A DNA stretch of 64,000 nucleotides from Chloroflexota bacterium (lineage in GTDB: Bacteria; Chloroflexota; Dehalococcoidia; Lucifugimonadales; UBA3495). The notes beneath the pieces were generated by a model. The model had not been told where the DNA came from. It made no database searches and saw only the letters and a list, made by a program, of their open reading frames with translations. Made by a program: the position numbers and the translations under genes. The DNA is taken from NCBI GenBank assembly GCA_028875055.1, contig JAPPGG010000034.1, forward strand, positions 50,001-114,000. Reading direction: 5' to 3'. Position 1 is the stretch's first letter, and each line of letters opens with the position of its first letter. Below, piece after piece: positions 8,872 through 16,654 of the stretch.

Positions 8872-9459
8872 TTACCCAGCTATTCCCCGCTGAAGCCTGC
8901 CGATAATCTCTTCCACAGTGGCCTGCTGCCATGCCTCGGCCTTGGAGGCCATACGAGCGCGCCGTTCCCTGCCGAAGTCCTGGTCGCTGATGCCAGGATT
9001 CTCCGCGCGAATGGCGTCTTCTATCTCCTTCGACTCTTTCTCCGCCACCTCAGGCCGCTCAATCCAGTGGAGAATGTAGCGGTGGTCGGAAGTATAGAAT
9101 ACAACCGTGGGGATGGACATCCATTGCCCTTCCTTCAGGAATTCGTTCATTATGTCGTGATGCTGGTCGCGGGGGAAAATCCGCATATCCCAGCCGGCGG
9201 CCTCCGCCATTCTCGCCAGGACCGGGAGACCGCGTACAACATCTCCGCACCAGTCCTCTCCCAGAACCAGCATCTTGGTGGGGCCGTCAGGGTTGGCCGC
9301 AAGCTCCTTCAGGGAAGCCTCATTGTCGGGAGTAACCTTGAAGTTCTCATAGAAACTGTCCATCCGGTCCTTGTTGACGTTCACCTGAGCCATGAAGTCG
9401 GCGTAGGTGAAGCCTTCGTCAAACCGCTGGGGAGTCACAACGCTGGTATTGCTCGCCAT
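8872..9459 (-). CDS. Thioredoxin-fold protein with a single active-site cysteine
   Basis: A 195-residue protein of the Thioredoxin_9-like group. The active site reads GEDWCGDVVRGLPVLARMA near residues 67-85: the first Cys (C71) is kept but the usual second position is Val, and C71 is the only cysteine in the protein. A cis-Pro loop (SIPTVVFYTSD) follows near residue 115, and a charged helical C-terminal extension of about 60 residues ends the chain. The ATG at 9459 is preceded by AGGAGGAAG, so the longer in-frame start is rejected. It is the second gene of an operon, 76 bases after a Sec-glutaredoxin-like gene, and ends at a strong terminator. Role inferred: single-thiol redox partner of that protein. 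Confidence 0.85.
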   Translation of the reverse strand: MASNTSVVTPQRFDEGFTYADFMAQVNVNKDRMDSFYENFKVTPDNEASLKELAANPDGPTKMLVLGEDWCGDVVRGLPVLARMAEAAGWDMRIFPRDQHHDIMNEFLKEGQWMSIPTVVFYTSDHRYILHWIERPEVAEKESKEIEDAIRAENPGISDQDFGRERRARMASKAEAWQQATVEEIIGRLQRGIAG

Positions 9460-9535
9460 ATTCTTCCTCCTGTTCTCTGCCTGGGCGTATGAGGTCCGCC
9501 TTACCCGATCGGCCAACTGGCCGTTAACCTATTTC

Positions 9536-9751
9536 TCAACCCACGTGTCCTTCGAATCCGATTTCCACGCGGCCGTCGGGATAAACTATGATAGGTACCG
9601 AGTCTCCATACAGCAGCGCCTCGTCCAGGGTGTCCTGGCTTTGATCAACCCTTTTTTCCTCGTATTGAATGCCCTGGCGACGCCACGCGTCGCGCAAACG
9701 GTCGGAGGCGGGTCACACTGTCAGCGTGTAAACAACCGGTATGTCGGCCAT
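9536..9751 (-). CDS. Glutaredoxin-like selenoprotein with in-frame UGA (UPAS motif)
   Basis: Read from the ATG at 9751, the frame gives MADIPVVYTLTV, then TGA at 9715-9713, then PASDRLRDAWRRQGIQYEE and onward to a TGA stop at 9536. With the first UGA read as selenocysteine (Sec) the product is 71 residues with a complete glutaredoxin/thioredoxin-like plan: strand (PVVYTLTV), U13-P-A-S16 where glutaredoxins have C-P-x-C, a helix, then the cis-Pro hairpin SVPIIVYPDGRVEIGF with P53. There is no cysteine at all. AGGAGG lies seven bases before the ATG and a good promoter lies further up. Downstream of the UGA the frame is intact, which argues against decay. A Cys-to-stop mutation remains possible. 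No gene caller using UGA as stop would find it. Confidence 0.8.
9675..9715 (-). promoter_or_regulatory. Candidate bacterial SECIS hairpin
   Basis: Just after the UGA (9715-9713) the mRNA can form a seven-pair perfect stem, GCGACGC/GCGTCGC (9693-9687 with 9683-9677), closed by the three-base loop GUG. The loop lies 26-28 bases after the UGA, inside the 16-37 base window known for bacterial SECIS elements, and contains the G-U pair of bases typical of the apical loop. U-A and G-C pairs plus a bulged C can extend the stem downward. The fold was done by eye. Confidence 0.5.
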
Positions 9752-9807
9752 GCTTTAACCTCCTGTGTGTGACTCCCGGGGAGCCACGCCCCGTAGGAAT
9801 GTTAGCC

Positions 9808-9836
9808 ATTCTACATCGGCCAGGCCTTGCTGTCAT
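9808..9836 (-). promoter_or_regulatory. Promoter of the Sec-Grx/thioredoxin operon
   Basis: On the minus strand ATGACA (9836-9831, five of six), a 17-base gap, then TAGAAT (9813-9808, five of six). Predicted transcription start is about 50 bases before the ATG at 9751. Confidence 0.6.
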
Positions 9837-9928
9837 CAACAAGGTCAACAGGCCGGGGGTAATCGCCTCAGGGCTATCGCATGAAAGATTCGTCCTACAG
9901 CCGGCCATTATCCACAAGGCAAAGTTAT

Positions 9929-10038
9929 GTCGTCCTGAGCTTGCCGAAGGGCCTGAAATCCTTCCCCACGGCCTCGCTACGGTTCCGAAAGCCAGTTGGT
10001 GGGAAGGAGTTTAGATTCTTCGGCAAGCTCAGAATGAC
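9929..10038. repeat. Imperfect palindromic intergenic repeat
   Basis: The left arm GTCGTCCTGAGCTTGCCGAA (from 9929) matches the right arm TTCGGCAAGCTCAGAATGAC (to 10038) in inverted order with two mismatches; inner sequences (GAAATCCTTCCCCAC and GTGGGAAGGAGTTTA) also pair. The whole 110 bases form one long imperfect hairpin, like the small non-coding palindromic elements scattered through many bacterial genomes. Part of the 450-base gap between the redox operon and the ABM gene. Confidence 0.7.
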
Positions 10039-10083
10039 CATTTACTCACTCATGCGATTGCCCTGTAATCACCTCCGGTCAGG

Positions 10084-10112
10084 TTGTCTTGCCAGGGGGC
10101 CCCGGATATAAT
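10084..10112 (+). promoter_or_regulatory. Promoter for the ABM monooxygenase gene
   Basis: TTGTCT at 10084-10089, 17-base gap, perfect TATAAT at 10107-10112. The start codon is 89 bases further on. Confidence 0.6.
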
Positions 10113-10201
10113 TGCCCTGTTGCGGTGGCGCGGCATTTCAACTGTCAGGAGCCGCCACCGGCACAAATGTACCAGGACTTGAACCATTCCGAGGAGGAAC
10201 A

Positions 10202-10531
10202 ATGATCGCGCTTTTGGTGACTATCAATATCAAGCCCGGCTTTAAGCAGCAGTTCATGGATTCCATGATGGGCGACGCCATCGGCTCCAATAACGACGAG
10301 CCCGGATGCCTGCGCTTTGACGTGCTTCAGGACAACGAGCACGAGAACCGGATCCACCTTTTCGAGGTTTACGAGGACGAGGCAGCCCTGGAAGCCCATC
10401 GCGCCGCGCCCCACTACACCAAGTGGCGTTCCGAAGTTGCCGACTGGTTTGACGGGGAAATTGGGCGCAACATTGCTACGCCCGTGTACCCCGCGCCCGA
10501 AAAATGGGAAAAGCGTCCCCCGGTAGATTAG
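10202..10531 (+). CDS. ABM-domain (quinol monooxygenase-like) protein
   Basis: A 109-residue protein of the antibiotic biosynthesis monooxygenase family, a small dimeric alpha-beta barrel. The pattern is typical: IALLVTINIKPGFKQQFMD, EPGCLRFDVLQDNEHENR, FEVYEDEAALEAHRAAPHY. Family members include YgiN (quinol oxidation), LsrG and heme oxygenases; which activity applies here cannot be told, although the His in HRAAPHY is the residue often implicated. The ATG at 10202 has GAGGAGG five bases upstream, so longer in-frame starts are rejected. It is transcribed alone, between its own promoter and a terminator. Confidence 0.9.
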   Translation: MIALLVTINIKPGFKQQFMDSMMGDAIGSNNDEPGCLRFDVLQDNEHENRIHLFEVYEDEAALEAHRAAPHYTKWRSEVADWFDGEIGRNIATPVYPAPEKWEKRPPVD

Positions 10532-10560
10532 CCTCCACGGTTTAACCAGGGAAAAAAGCT

Positions 10561-10585
10561 GCGCCTCGCTTCAATAGCGAGGCGC
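10561..10585. terminator. Bidirectional terminator
   Basis: GCGCCTCGCT and AGCGAGGCGC form a perfect ten-pair stem around the loop TCAAT. On the minus side the tail is AGCTTTTTTCCC, a good U-run. It separates two converging genes. Confidence 0.85.
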
Positions 10586-10618
10586 ATTCTGTTGCTGCTC
10601 CACCGACGGGGAGCGCCG

Positions 10619-11947
10619 TTAAAGGTTTCGTGCCAGGGCGGTTCGAAACGCGGCCAGGAAGTCTTCGATGTCTTTCTTGCTGGTGGCCGTTGATATTGAC
10701 CCAACCAGGTTTGAAGCCATCAGAATTCCCTCGTTGAGCAAGCCCAGGAACATTCGGTCCCTCAGGTCGTAGTCGCCGCTGGCTATGTCCCGGTAATTCT
10801 GAACGGTCTTGCCGGTGAAGTGGATGCCAAATAGTGAGCCCAGACCGGTAACCTGCACCGGCGTTTCCAGCTCTGAGCACACATCCCTGATTCCCTGCTT
10901 CAGTTCCTCCGTTCTTTCCGCCAGGCTTCGATATACCTCGGGCGTCAACTGTTCCAGCGTTACGGCGCCGGCCAGCATGGTCAGGGGATTGGCATTGAAT
11001 GTGCCCGCGTGGGAAACGGCCGGACCGGTGGTCGGGTCATACAGGTCCATAATGTCTTTTCGTCCACCAAAGGCGCCCACGGGCAGGCCCCCGCCGATAA
11101 TCTTTCCCAGCGCAGTCATATCCGGAGTAATGCCGTAGTATTCCTGGGACCCGCCGGGCGCCACACGGTAGCTGATAACCTCGTCGAAAATGAGGATGGA
11201 GCCATTTGCCGTGGCAAAATCCCTCAGGAAGCCCAGGTATTCCTGCCGGGCCGGCACCATCCCTACCGACCCCATCACCGGTTCGATTATTATTGCCGCC
11301 AGGTCTTCCGCATTTTCTTCAAGGATCCGCCGGGAGCTTTCCGCATCGTTAAAGGGAATCACCACCACCTGGTCCGAGACGCCGGGCGTGAGTCCGGCGC
11401 TGCCCAGGACCGGCACCGGACTGTCGGCGTCGCCGGCGGTCGCCGGGTCCACCCTGACACTGACGGTAACCCCGTCATGAGTCCCGTGGTAGCCTCCCTC
11501 AACCTTGGCGAACCGGGTTCGGCCGGTAAAGGCCCGAGCAGCCCGCAGGGTGTTCAGGGTAGCTTCCGTGCCGGAGTTGGTAAATCGGACCAGCTCAAAA
11601 CTCGGTATGCGCTCGCAGAGGATTCGGGCCAGAGCTACCTGGCGTTCGTTCGGAGCGTTGTAACCAATACCCCGGTTGAGCTGGCGCCGCACGGCATCCA
11701 TCACCGCTTCCGGGCCATGCCCCAGGATCATGGTGGTCATCGTGTTAATGAAGTCGATCCGCTGTACGTTATCCGCATCCATCACCCTGCTTCCCGAGGC
11801 GTCGGTGATGAATATGGGATACGGCTTCCAGAATATGGAATTACGGCTGTCTCCACCGGGAAGGTACTGCCGGGCCTCGGTCCACCGGGCGTGAGACTCG
11901 GGCGTGGACTCCAGGTAACGTTCCAGTTCAGACTTGGCGTTTACCAA
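10619..11947 (-). CDS. Class III PLP aminotransferase, glutamate-1-semialdehyde aminomutase-like
   Basis: A 442-residue PLP enzyme closest in look to HemL-type proteins. It shows RFTNSGTEATLNTLRAARA near residue 120, IIIEPVMGSVGM near 215, LIFDEVISYRVAPGG near 250, and the PLP-lysine motif TALGKIIGGGLPVGAFGG near 282. The TTG at 11947 is used because GGGAGGG lies six to seven bases before it. True HemL makes 5-aminolevulinate for haem and B12. Many HemL-like proteins are instead general aminomutases or transaminases, and no other tetrapyrrole gene is nearby, so no gene symbol is given. It lies alone between a terminator and the MFS gene, which is on the same strand about 220 bases upstream. 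Confidence 0.88.
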   Translation of the reverse strand: MVNAKSELERYLESTPESHARWTEARQYLPGGDSRNSIFWKPYPIFITDASGSRVMDADNVQRIDFINTMTTMILGHGPEAVMDAVRRQLNRGIGYNAPNERQVALARILCERIPSFELVRFTNSGTEATLNTLRAARAFTGRTRFAKVEGGYHGTHDGVTVSVRVDPATAGDADSPVPVLGSAGLTPGVSDQVVVIPFNDAESSRRILEENAEDLAAIIIEPVMGSVGMVPARQEYLGFLRDFATANGSILIFDEVISYRVAPGGSQEYYGITPDMTALGKIIGGGLPVGAFGGRKDIMDLYDPTTGPAVSHAGTFNANPLTMLAGAVTLEQLTPEVYRSLAERTEELKQGIRDVCSELETPVQVTGLGSLFGIHFTGKTVQNYRDIASGDYDLRDRMFLGLLNEGILMASNLVGSISTATSKKDIEDFLAAFRTALARNL

Positions 11948-12167
11948 TTGAAACCCTCCCGGGATCCCATGCTAATCCCATTGGTTAATTTGCGGCTCCC
12001 ACTGGCCTCGCCTGCCCGCAAGATAAAAGCCATTGCACGGCTGGCAGTGGAGGCGCGACTCGCCACTTGGCCCTGCCGGTACGGGAACGGTCAGTTACCC
12101 GGCGCCAGGTAACGAGTCCTGGAGGTCGATGGCGAGGGGACATCCGGATCTCCGCCCCAGGGCGGCG

Positions 12168-13448
12168 TTATGCGGGAGACGCTACGGGAGTGCGGACAAA
12201 ATAGATGCCCCGCAGGGACCCGTTGGCCAGGCTCAGCGCCATCGCCACTATGAAAGCGGCCCCACCCACCGACAGAATCAGGGGCGCGTTGAGGAAGGAT
12301 ACATCCACCAGCCCGGCGTTGACCGCGTTGGCGAGCGCCATGCTGCCTCCAACGTGGAAGGAGTAAACGCCGGACACCCGGCCGCGCACCGAGTCGTCCA
12401 CGATGGTCTGGATCACTGTATGAGTGATGGTCATGAACCCGCCCTGGTTCATGCCCATTATGACGGTTGCGCCCAGCGACACCCATACATCGGAAGACAA
12501 TGCCAGGATTATTGGCCCCAGTCCACTGCTGAGCCCAAATATCAGGAATAGCCGGCCTCTCGTCTTTTCGCTGCGTACGCCAGCCAGCCAGATAGCCGTG
12601 AACATTGCGCCCAGGCCCACACCCATTATCAGCAACTGGGTTCCGTTCTCCGAACTGATGCCCAGCTTGTCCTCCGATATGGCCGGCAGCACCGACTCAA
12701 AGGACATCGTCAACGAGCAGTGGCCCAGGACTATCAGGATCATCGCCAGCAACCGGGGCCGGCGGTAAACGTAGGCAAACCCGGCAACCAGATTGCCGAA
12801 GAAGCCCCGGCGGGCGTCAATTCTGCCGGTGGAGCGGGTTACAATGCGAGCAACCTGTACCAGGCCCAGGGCGTACAGCACGGCGCAGGCCCAGAATACG
12901 GGCTCGTTGCCAAAGTACAGCGCCACCAGGAAGCCCACCATGCCACCGACAAACCGCGAACCCTGCTGCGTCGCCTCATTCAGGGCAATGGCGTTGGGCA
13001 GAACTTCCCGGGGGACCAGGTTGGGCACCAGCGATTGGGTGGTGGTCATCTGGGCCGAACGCAGGGTGCCATTCAGCAGGGACAACCCCACCAGCCACCA
13101 GATGTTGGCCAGCCCCACCATTACCAGCAGGGCCAGGAGGATGTTGTGCGCCAGGTTCAGGGTGTAGGTCCATTGCAGGACGGTTTGACGGTTAAAGCGG
13201 TCGGCCAGAAAGCCGGTTATTACGGTGGAGAACACCCGGGGAATCATTGCGGCGAAGGTTACGACGCCGACCCACAGGTAAAGTTCGGTATATTCGTTGG
13301 CCAGCACGGCCCGCGCGCCGATCAGCGCCCAGGCCGCCGCCCCGGCACACAGATTGGCGGTCCAAAGTGTGAAGTAGTCCTTGTGTTCCAGCGCCAGGAG
13401 AAAGCGGCTGAAGGGCGTTGCTAGAGAGCCTCTGAGTCCAGATGCCAA
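12168..13448 (-). CDS. Major facilitator superfamily transporter (EntS-like)
   Basis: A 426-residue integral membrane protein with about 10-12 hydrophobic helices. The loop between helices 2 and 3 reads GFLADRFNRQTVLQ, the MFS motif A region, and a matching loop GVRSEKTRGRLFLIFG is in the second half. It resembles the drug or siderophore exporter group that includes EntS. The substrate is unknown. The TTG at 13448 has GGAGAG five bases upstream. The gene stands alone on the minus strand, with a 465-base gap upstream that should contain its promoter. Confidence 0.88.
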   Translation of the reverse strand: MASGLRGSLATPFSRFLLALEHKDYFTLWTANLCAGAAAWALIGARAVLANEYTELYLWVGVVTFAAMIPRVFSTVITGFLADRFNRQTVLQWTYTLNLAHNILLALLVMVGLANIWWLVGLSLLNGTLRSAQMTTTQSLVPNLVPREVLPNAIALNEATQQGSRFVGGMVGFLVALYFGNEPVFWACAVLYALGLVQVARIVTRSTGRIDARRGFFGNLVAGFAYVYRRPRLLAMILIVLGHCSLTMSFESVLPAISEDKLGISSENGTQLLIMGVGLGAMFTAIWLAGVRSEKTRGRLFLIFGLSSGLGPIILALSSDVWVSLGATVIMGMNQGGFMTITHTVIQTIVDDSVRGRVSGVYSFHVGGSMALANAVNAGLVDVSFLNAPLILSVGGAAFIVAMALSLANGSLRGIYFVRTPVASPA

Positions 13449-13913
13449 AACTGCTCTCCGGTTGAATAATCCCGGTTATTGAAGCCGTCCTTCGCTTCGG
13501 TTGGCTTTGCTCTACAATGTGGCAACCGCGATGCATGGCAAGCGCCGCTGAACAGGACAACTGGAGTGTCACTTAAACCGAAGCTCGACGGGACGGGTCT
13601 TGCCGTGTTAGGCGGATTATATACCCAGACTTCAACTGGGGAAAGGGTGACCACGTCCAGGTTCAGGGTCATCGCCTCTCAGCTTTGGGCCTGACCCGTC
13701 GTTACTGCGGAGACAGGAACCACGAGTACAGGACAAGGCTGTCTCGGCAGTTAGTCAAAGGGCAAAGCGGACAGCAAGTTTCAAATGCAATTGCCCCGCG
13801 TACGGGCTGATGTTGCATTTCGGGTGGCTTATATAATTAGTCGCGAGCTTGAAACCTGCCCTGGCTGCATTTCGACCGTCGGCTGTCCTGGCAAGAAGGG
13901 ACTGTGTGCCCAG
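13449..13913. other. Intergenic region without a supported gene
   Basis: This 465-base gap lies between the MFS start and the minE stop. Short open frames exist on both strands but none has a ribosome-binding site with family-like sequence. A TATAAT-like box at 13832-13837 has no well-placed -35 partner and would point toward minE in antisense. The MFS promoter should be here but was not identified. Confidence 0.5.
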
Positions 13914-14207
13914 TTAGCTGACCGCGGCCCAGCGGGGCAGAGAAGAAACGCGTACGCTCGCTACGAGGTAGAAGGCGCCGTCCATGCGCTGGATTTCCAG
14001 TTCATGGAACTGGTCCTCTACGTCCAGGTGACGGGAAATGACGTTCAGCAAGTCCCGCCGCAGCGCTTCAACCACCTCGGGAGCCATCAGGTCGTACCTG
14101 TCCCGATTCAGGGCGTTATGAAGCCTTTCCCTGGCAATGCTTCTTGAGCCGTCGGGGCTGGACCCGACACCCTCGCGGCTTCTGGGGCGCCGCAGCTTGT
14201 TAAGCAT
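13914..14207 (-). CDS. minE: Cell division topological specificity factor MinE
   Basis: MinE drives pole-to-pole movement of MinCD so that FtsZ rings form at mid-cell. This 97-residue protein has a basic N-terminal start (MLNKLRRPRSREG) and the core ARERLHNALNRDRYDLM, followed by LRRDLLNVISRHLDVE, FHELEIQRMDGAFYLVASVRV, all typical. The N-terminal region, which in E. coli holds the membrane-targeting sequence, is about 20 residues longer and rich in Ser and Gly. Its ATG overlaps the minD end by eight bases, so the two are coupled. It is the last gene of the minCDE operon. Confidence 0.95.
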   Translation of the reverse strand: MLNKLRRPRSREGVGSSPDGSRSIARERLHNALNRDRYDLMAPEVVEALRRDLLNVISRHLDVEDQFHELEIQRMDGAFYLVASVRVSSLPRWAAVS

Positions 14208-15018
14208 GGGTGTACTCGCTTCGGTTGATACCCATCAGATACCTGACCCGGTCCATCAGCCCACCCTTGGGTTCCAGGTCCATCAACGGCACGTCGTCAC
14301 CATCAATGCGGGCCGTAATCCGGGAGAATGCCTGCCCGGAGGGCGCCTTCTTGTCATGTATGACCGGTATTCCCTGGTTGGTGGCGGTTATCAGCCGGTC
14401 GTCGGCGGGCACCATCCCCAGGATGTCCACAGCCAGCAGGTCAACAATGTCGTCCTTGTCCAGCATGTCCCCCCGCTTGACCATCCCCGGCCTGATGCGA
14501 TTGATTATCAGCCTGGGACGATGCAGCTCGGACGCTTCCAACAGGCCGATAACCCGGTCGGCGTCGCGCAGGGCTGAGACCTCCGGTGTAGTGACTATGA
14601 TCGCTTCCTGCGCCGGGCCAATTGCATTGCGGAACCCCTGTTCGATTCCGGCGGGGCAGTCGATGATTATGTAGTCAAACTCCTGCTCCAGTTTACGGCA
14701 GAGGTCAGTCAGCTGTTCGGAGTTAATGCAGTTCTTGTCCCGGGTCTGCGCGGCAGGAATCAGGTAGAGTTCCGGCAGGTGCTTGTCGCGTATCATCGAC
14801 TGGCTCAGCTTGCAGCGTTCCTCGATAACATCTACCAGGTCATAGACGATGCGATTCTCCAGGCCCATCACCACGTCCAGGTTTCGGAGGCCGATGTCGG
14901 TGTCGAGGACCACCACCCGGTGGCCCCGCAGCGCCAGGCCCGCGCCAATGTTGGCGGTGGTAGTGGTCTTGCCGACGCCACCCTTGCCCGAAGTGATGAC
15001 GATGGTCTTACCCTTCAT
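14200..15018 (-). CDS. minD: Septum site-determining ATPase MinD
   Basis: MinD is a ParA-type ATPase that binds the membrane as an ATP dimer and recruits MinC. The 272 residues begin MKGKTIVITSGKGGVGKTTT, which contains the deviant Walker A loop; DTDIGLRNLD and the switch IIIDCPAGIEQGF follow. The C-terminal amphipathic helix that anchors MinD is seen as GGLMDRVRYLMGI near the end. The ATG at 15018 is chosen because translation from it starts at the family start and GGAGGAAC lies just upstream; a longer in-frame start would lie inside minC. It overlaps minC by eleven bases and minE by eight. Confidence 0.97.
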   Translation of the reverse strand: MKGKTIVITSGKGGVGKTTTTANIGAGLALRGHRVVVLDTDIGLRNLDVVMGLENRIVYDLVDVIEERCKLSQSMIRDKHLPELYLIPAAQTRDKNCINSEQLTDLCRKLEQEFDYIIIDCPAGIEQGFRNAIGPAQEAIIVTTPEVSALRDADRVIGLLEASELHRPRLIINRIRPGMVKRGDMLDKDDIVDLLAVDILGMVPADDRLITATNQGIPVIHDKKAPSGQAFSRITARIDGDDVPLMDLEPKGGLMDRVRYLMGINRSEYTHA

Positions 15019-16198
15019 AAGGAGTTCCTCCCCCGTATTCTTCGCGCCGTTGCGTAAAGGGAGCAACCCAGATGGTACGCCTCCGCAGGTAGGCAATCTG
15101 AGGATTGACGGAGCGGGCATTCCTCTTGGACTTCCCTGCGGCGCGAGGCGCTTCCCCCACGTGGGAGCCGATTTGCAGGCGGTGCGATTCCAGTTTCAAT
15201 GCAAAGATGGTGGCTTTTGAGTTCCCTTCAGCGCCGGCATGGGCCATGCCTCGCAGGGCCCCCAGCACCACGATGTCGCCACCTGCGACAATTTCCGCTC
15301 CGGGATTGACGTCACCGTAAACCACCACGTCTCCTGTGTGCTTTACGACTTCCCCGGAACGGCAGGTATGCTTGATCAATAGCGCATGGTCGTTGGGCGC
15401 TGGCCGGGCATCAGCCGGAGGCCAGGCGTCATCTTCAGGTTCGGCCGAGGGTTCTTCGGACTTGACGCTTTGGGCTGCTTTTCCTTCCTTTCCGTTCTCG
15501 TCGCCAGTCAACGGTTCCGGGGCGGGCATCGCAGACTGCTGTGATACTCCCCAATACGCCGATTCCGCCGAAGCTCCATTCGGGCGCTCCCTGCCGGCTT
15601 CCAGGTCAACTGCCGAGCCGGAATCTCTTTCCATAACCACTATCGGAATCTGCACTGAGAGAGAGTCGCCCTGGGCCTGGTCCAGTTCCGGAAAGACCAT
15701 CGAAAGTTGCTGTACCGGGCGGGTTTGAAACCCGCCCCTACCGGGGAAGGGAACGGGTGCGGAATGCTCCTGGTGACGCGCCGGATCACCTTCAGGCGCG
15801 GCAGGCACTTGGGCCAGCGGGGTTCCCGCCTTCGCGGAAACGATGGGAGGGCGCGCGGGAGACGGATTGCGGGCATATTCCAGGTCCGGAGGGGGCAGCG
15901 CCCGGCGGGACTCCGGTCCGGCCAGCGCCTTCCTCAGCACATCGGGCGAGCACCAGTAGCGGGAAACAGTCAGCCCGGTCTCCTGGTTCAGGATGCCCCG
16001 GATGGTGGACATCTGGTCCGGCGCCAGAATTCGCCGTCCCACGTTGATGGAAACCGTGCCCCTGGAATAGAGGCCGCGGCAGGCCATGAGGTATTCCCGG
16101 AGGCTGCGCTCCGCCAACTCAAAGGGGACAGAATCGTCAATAGTGAAATCGACGTTCGTACCCCGGCCCAGGACCTGGATGGTTTCAGTTTTAGGCAT
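15008..16198 (-). CDS. minC: Septum inhibitor MinC with a long linker
   Basis: MinC blocks FtsZ assembly away from mid-cell. At 396 residues it is far longer than usual (about 220-270). The N-terminal domain (residues 1-95) is followed by a long Pro/Ala/Glu-rich linker (about 100-270), then the C-terminal beta-helix: RSGEVVKHTGDVVVYGDVNP, GAEIVAGGDIVVLGALRGMA, NPQIAYLRRRTIWV. The linker contains peptides encoded by intergenic-type palindromic repeats (PPIVSAKAGTPLAQ and PFPGRGGFQTRP), so the extra length partly comes from repeat insertion. A basic stretch (KSKRNARS) sits between beta-helix turns. First gene of minCDE; only a weak GAAGAG precedes the ATG. Confidence 0.93.
   Translation of the reverse strand: MPKTETIQVLGRGTNVDFTIDDSVPFELAERSLREYLMACRGLYSRGTVSINVGRRILAPDQMSTIRGILNQETGLTVSRYWCSPDVLRKALAGPESRRALPPPDLEYARNPSPARPPIVSAKAGTPLAQVPAAPEGDPARHQEHSAPVPFPGRGGFQTRPVQQLSMVFPELDQAQGDSLSVQIPIVVMERDSGSAVDLEAGRERPNGASAESAYWGVSQQSAMPAPEPLTGDENGKEGKAAQSVKSEEPSAEPEDDAWPPADARPAPNDHALLIKHTCRSGEVVKHTGDVVVYGDVNPGAEIVAGGDIVVLGALRGMAHAGAEGNSKATIFALKLESHRLQIGSHVGEAPRAAGKSKRNARSVNPQIAYLRRRTIWVAPFTQRREEYGGGTPYEG
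15717..15840. repeat. Two palindromic repeat units inside the minC linker
   Basis: Unit one (15717-15737) has arms GGGCGGGTTT and AAACCCGCCC around a single base. Unit two (15823-15840) has arms TTCCCGC and GCGGAAA around CTTC. Both look like the common dispersed hairpin repeats of intergenic DNA, here kept in frame within a coding sequence. Confidence 0.65.
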
Positions 16199-16654
16199 GG
16201 GGTCTCTTCGGACCTAGACTTGCATCCAGTCGATACAGACTGCATTGCCAAAATTGTCCAGGTTCAATCCGTAGGACAGCCCACCGGCCTCCAGGAAAGC
16301 CTGGACTGAATTTTGAACGTGGTCCTCAACGAAATTAAAGAACAGGAAAAGGAAACCCAGGAAGTAAGTGGGGTTATACCCGTAGATCAAGGGGACACCG
16401 CCTCACACACGTCATCACAATTTGTAACCTTTATAGCAACTGCCGGTATTTCGGGTCAAGGGCCCTCGAAAACGGCTTTTGCGGGTTTTTCAAAACTTTG
16501 GCCCGCGTCCTGAACTCCAACCTAAGGAAAATAAGCTTCCCTTCAGGCTCCCACGCGGGCATCCCGGCCAGGTTATTCGCTCCCGGTAATCCAGGGCTTG
16601 CCGGCCGCCGCCCGAGCTGGCAAATCTCTCTACCTGGCCACCCAGGGCTGCCGG
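16199..16654. other. Intergenic region between minC and the thiolase gene
   Basis: 456 bases without a supported gene. It must hold the minCDE promoter on the minus strand, but no pair of boxes was convincing. A plus-strand open frame from 16313 (66 codons) has no ribosome-binding site and a low-information product. Confidence 0.5.

Noticed and set aside
9908..9916. A perfect DnaA-box sequence (TTATCCACA)
   Set aside because: It is single, with no cluster of boxes, no AT-rich unwinding region and no dnaA nearby, so no origin is claimed.
13785..14147. Plus-strand open frame with CPGC and GCPG motifs antisense to minE
   Set aside because: No ribosome-binding site, and most of it mirrors minE; the Cys-rich part is short and probably chance.
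16313..16513. 66-codon open frame between minC and the thiolase gene
   Set aside because: No ribosome-binding site and no conserved-looking sequence.
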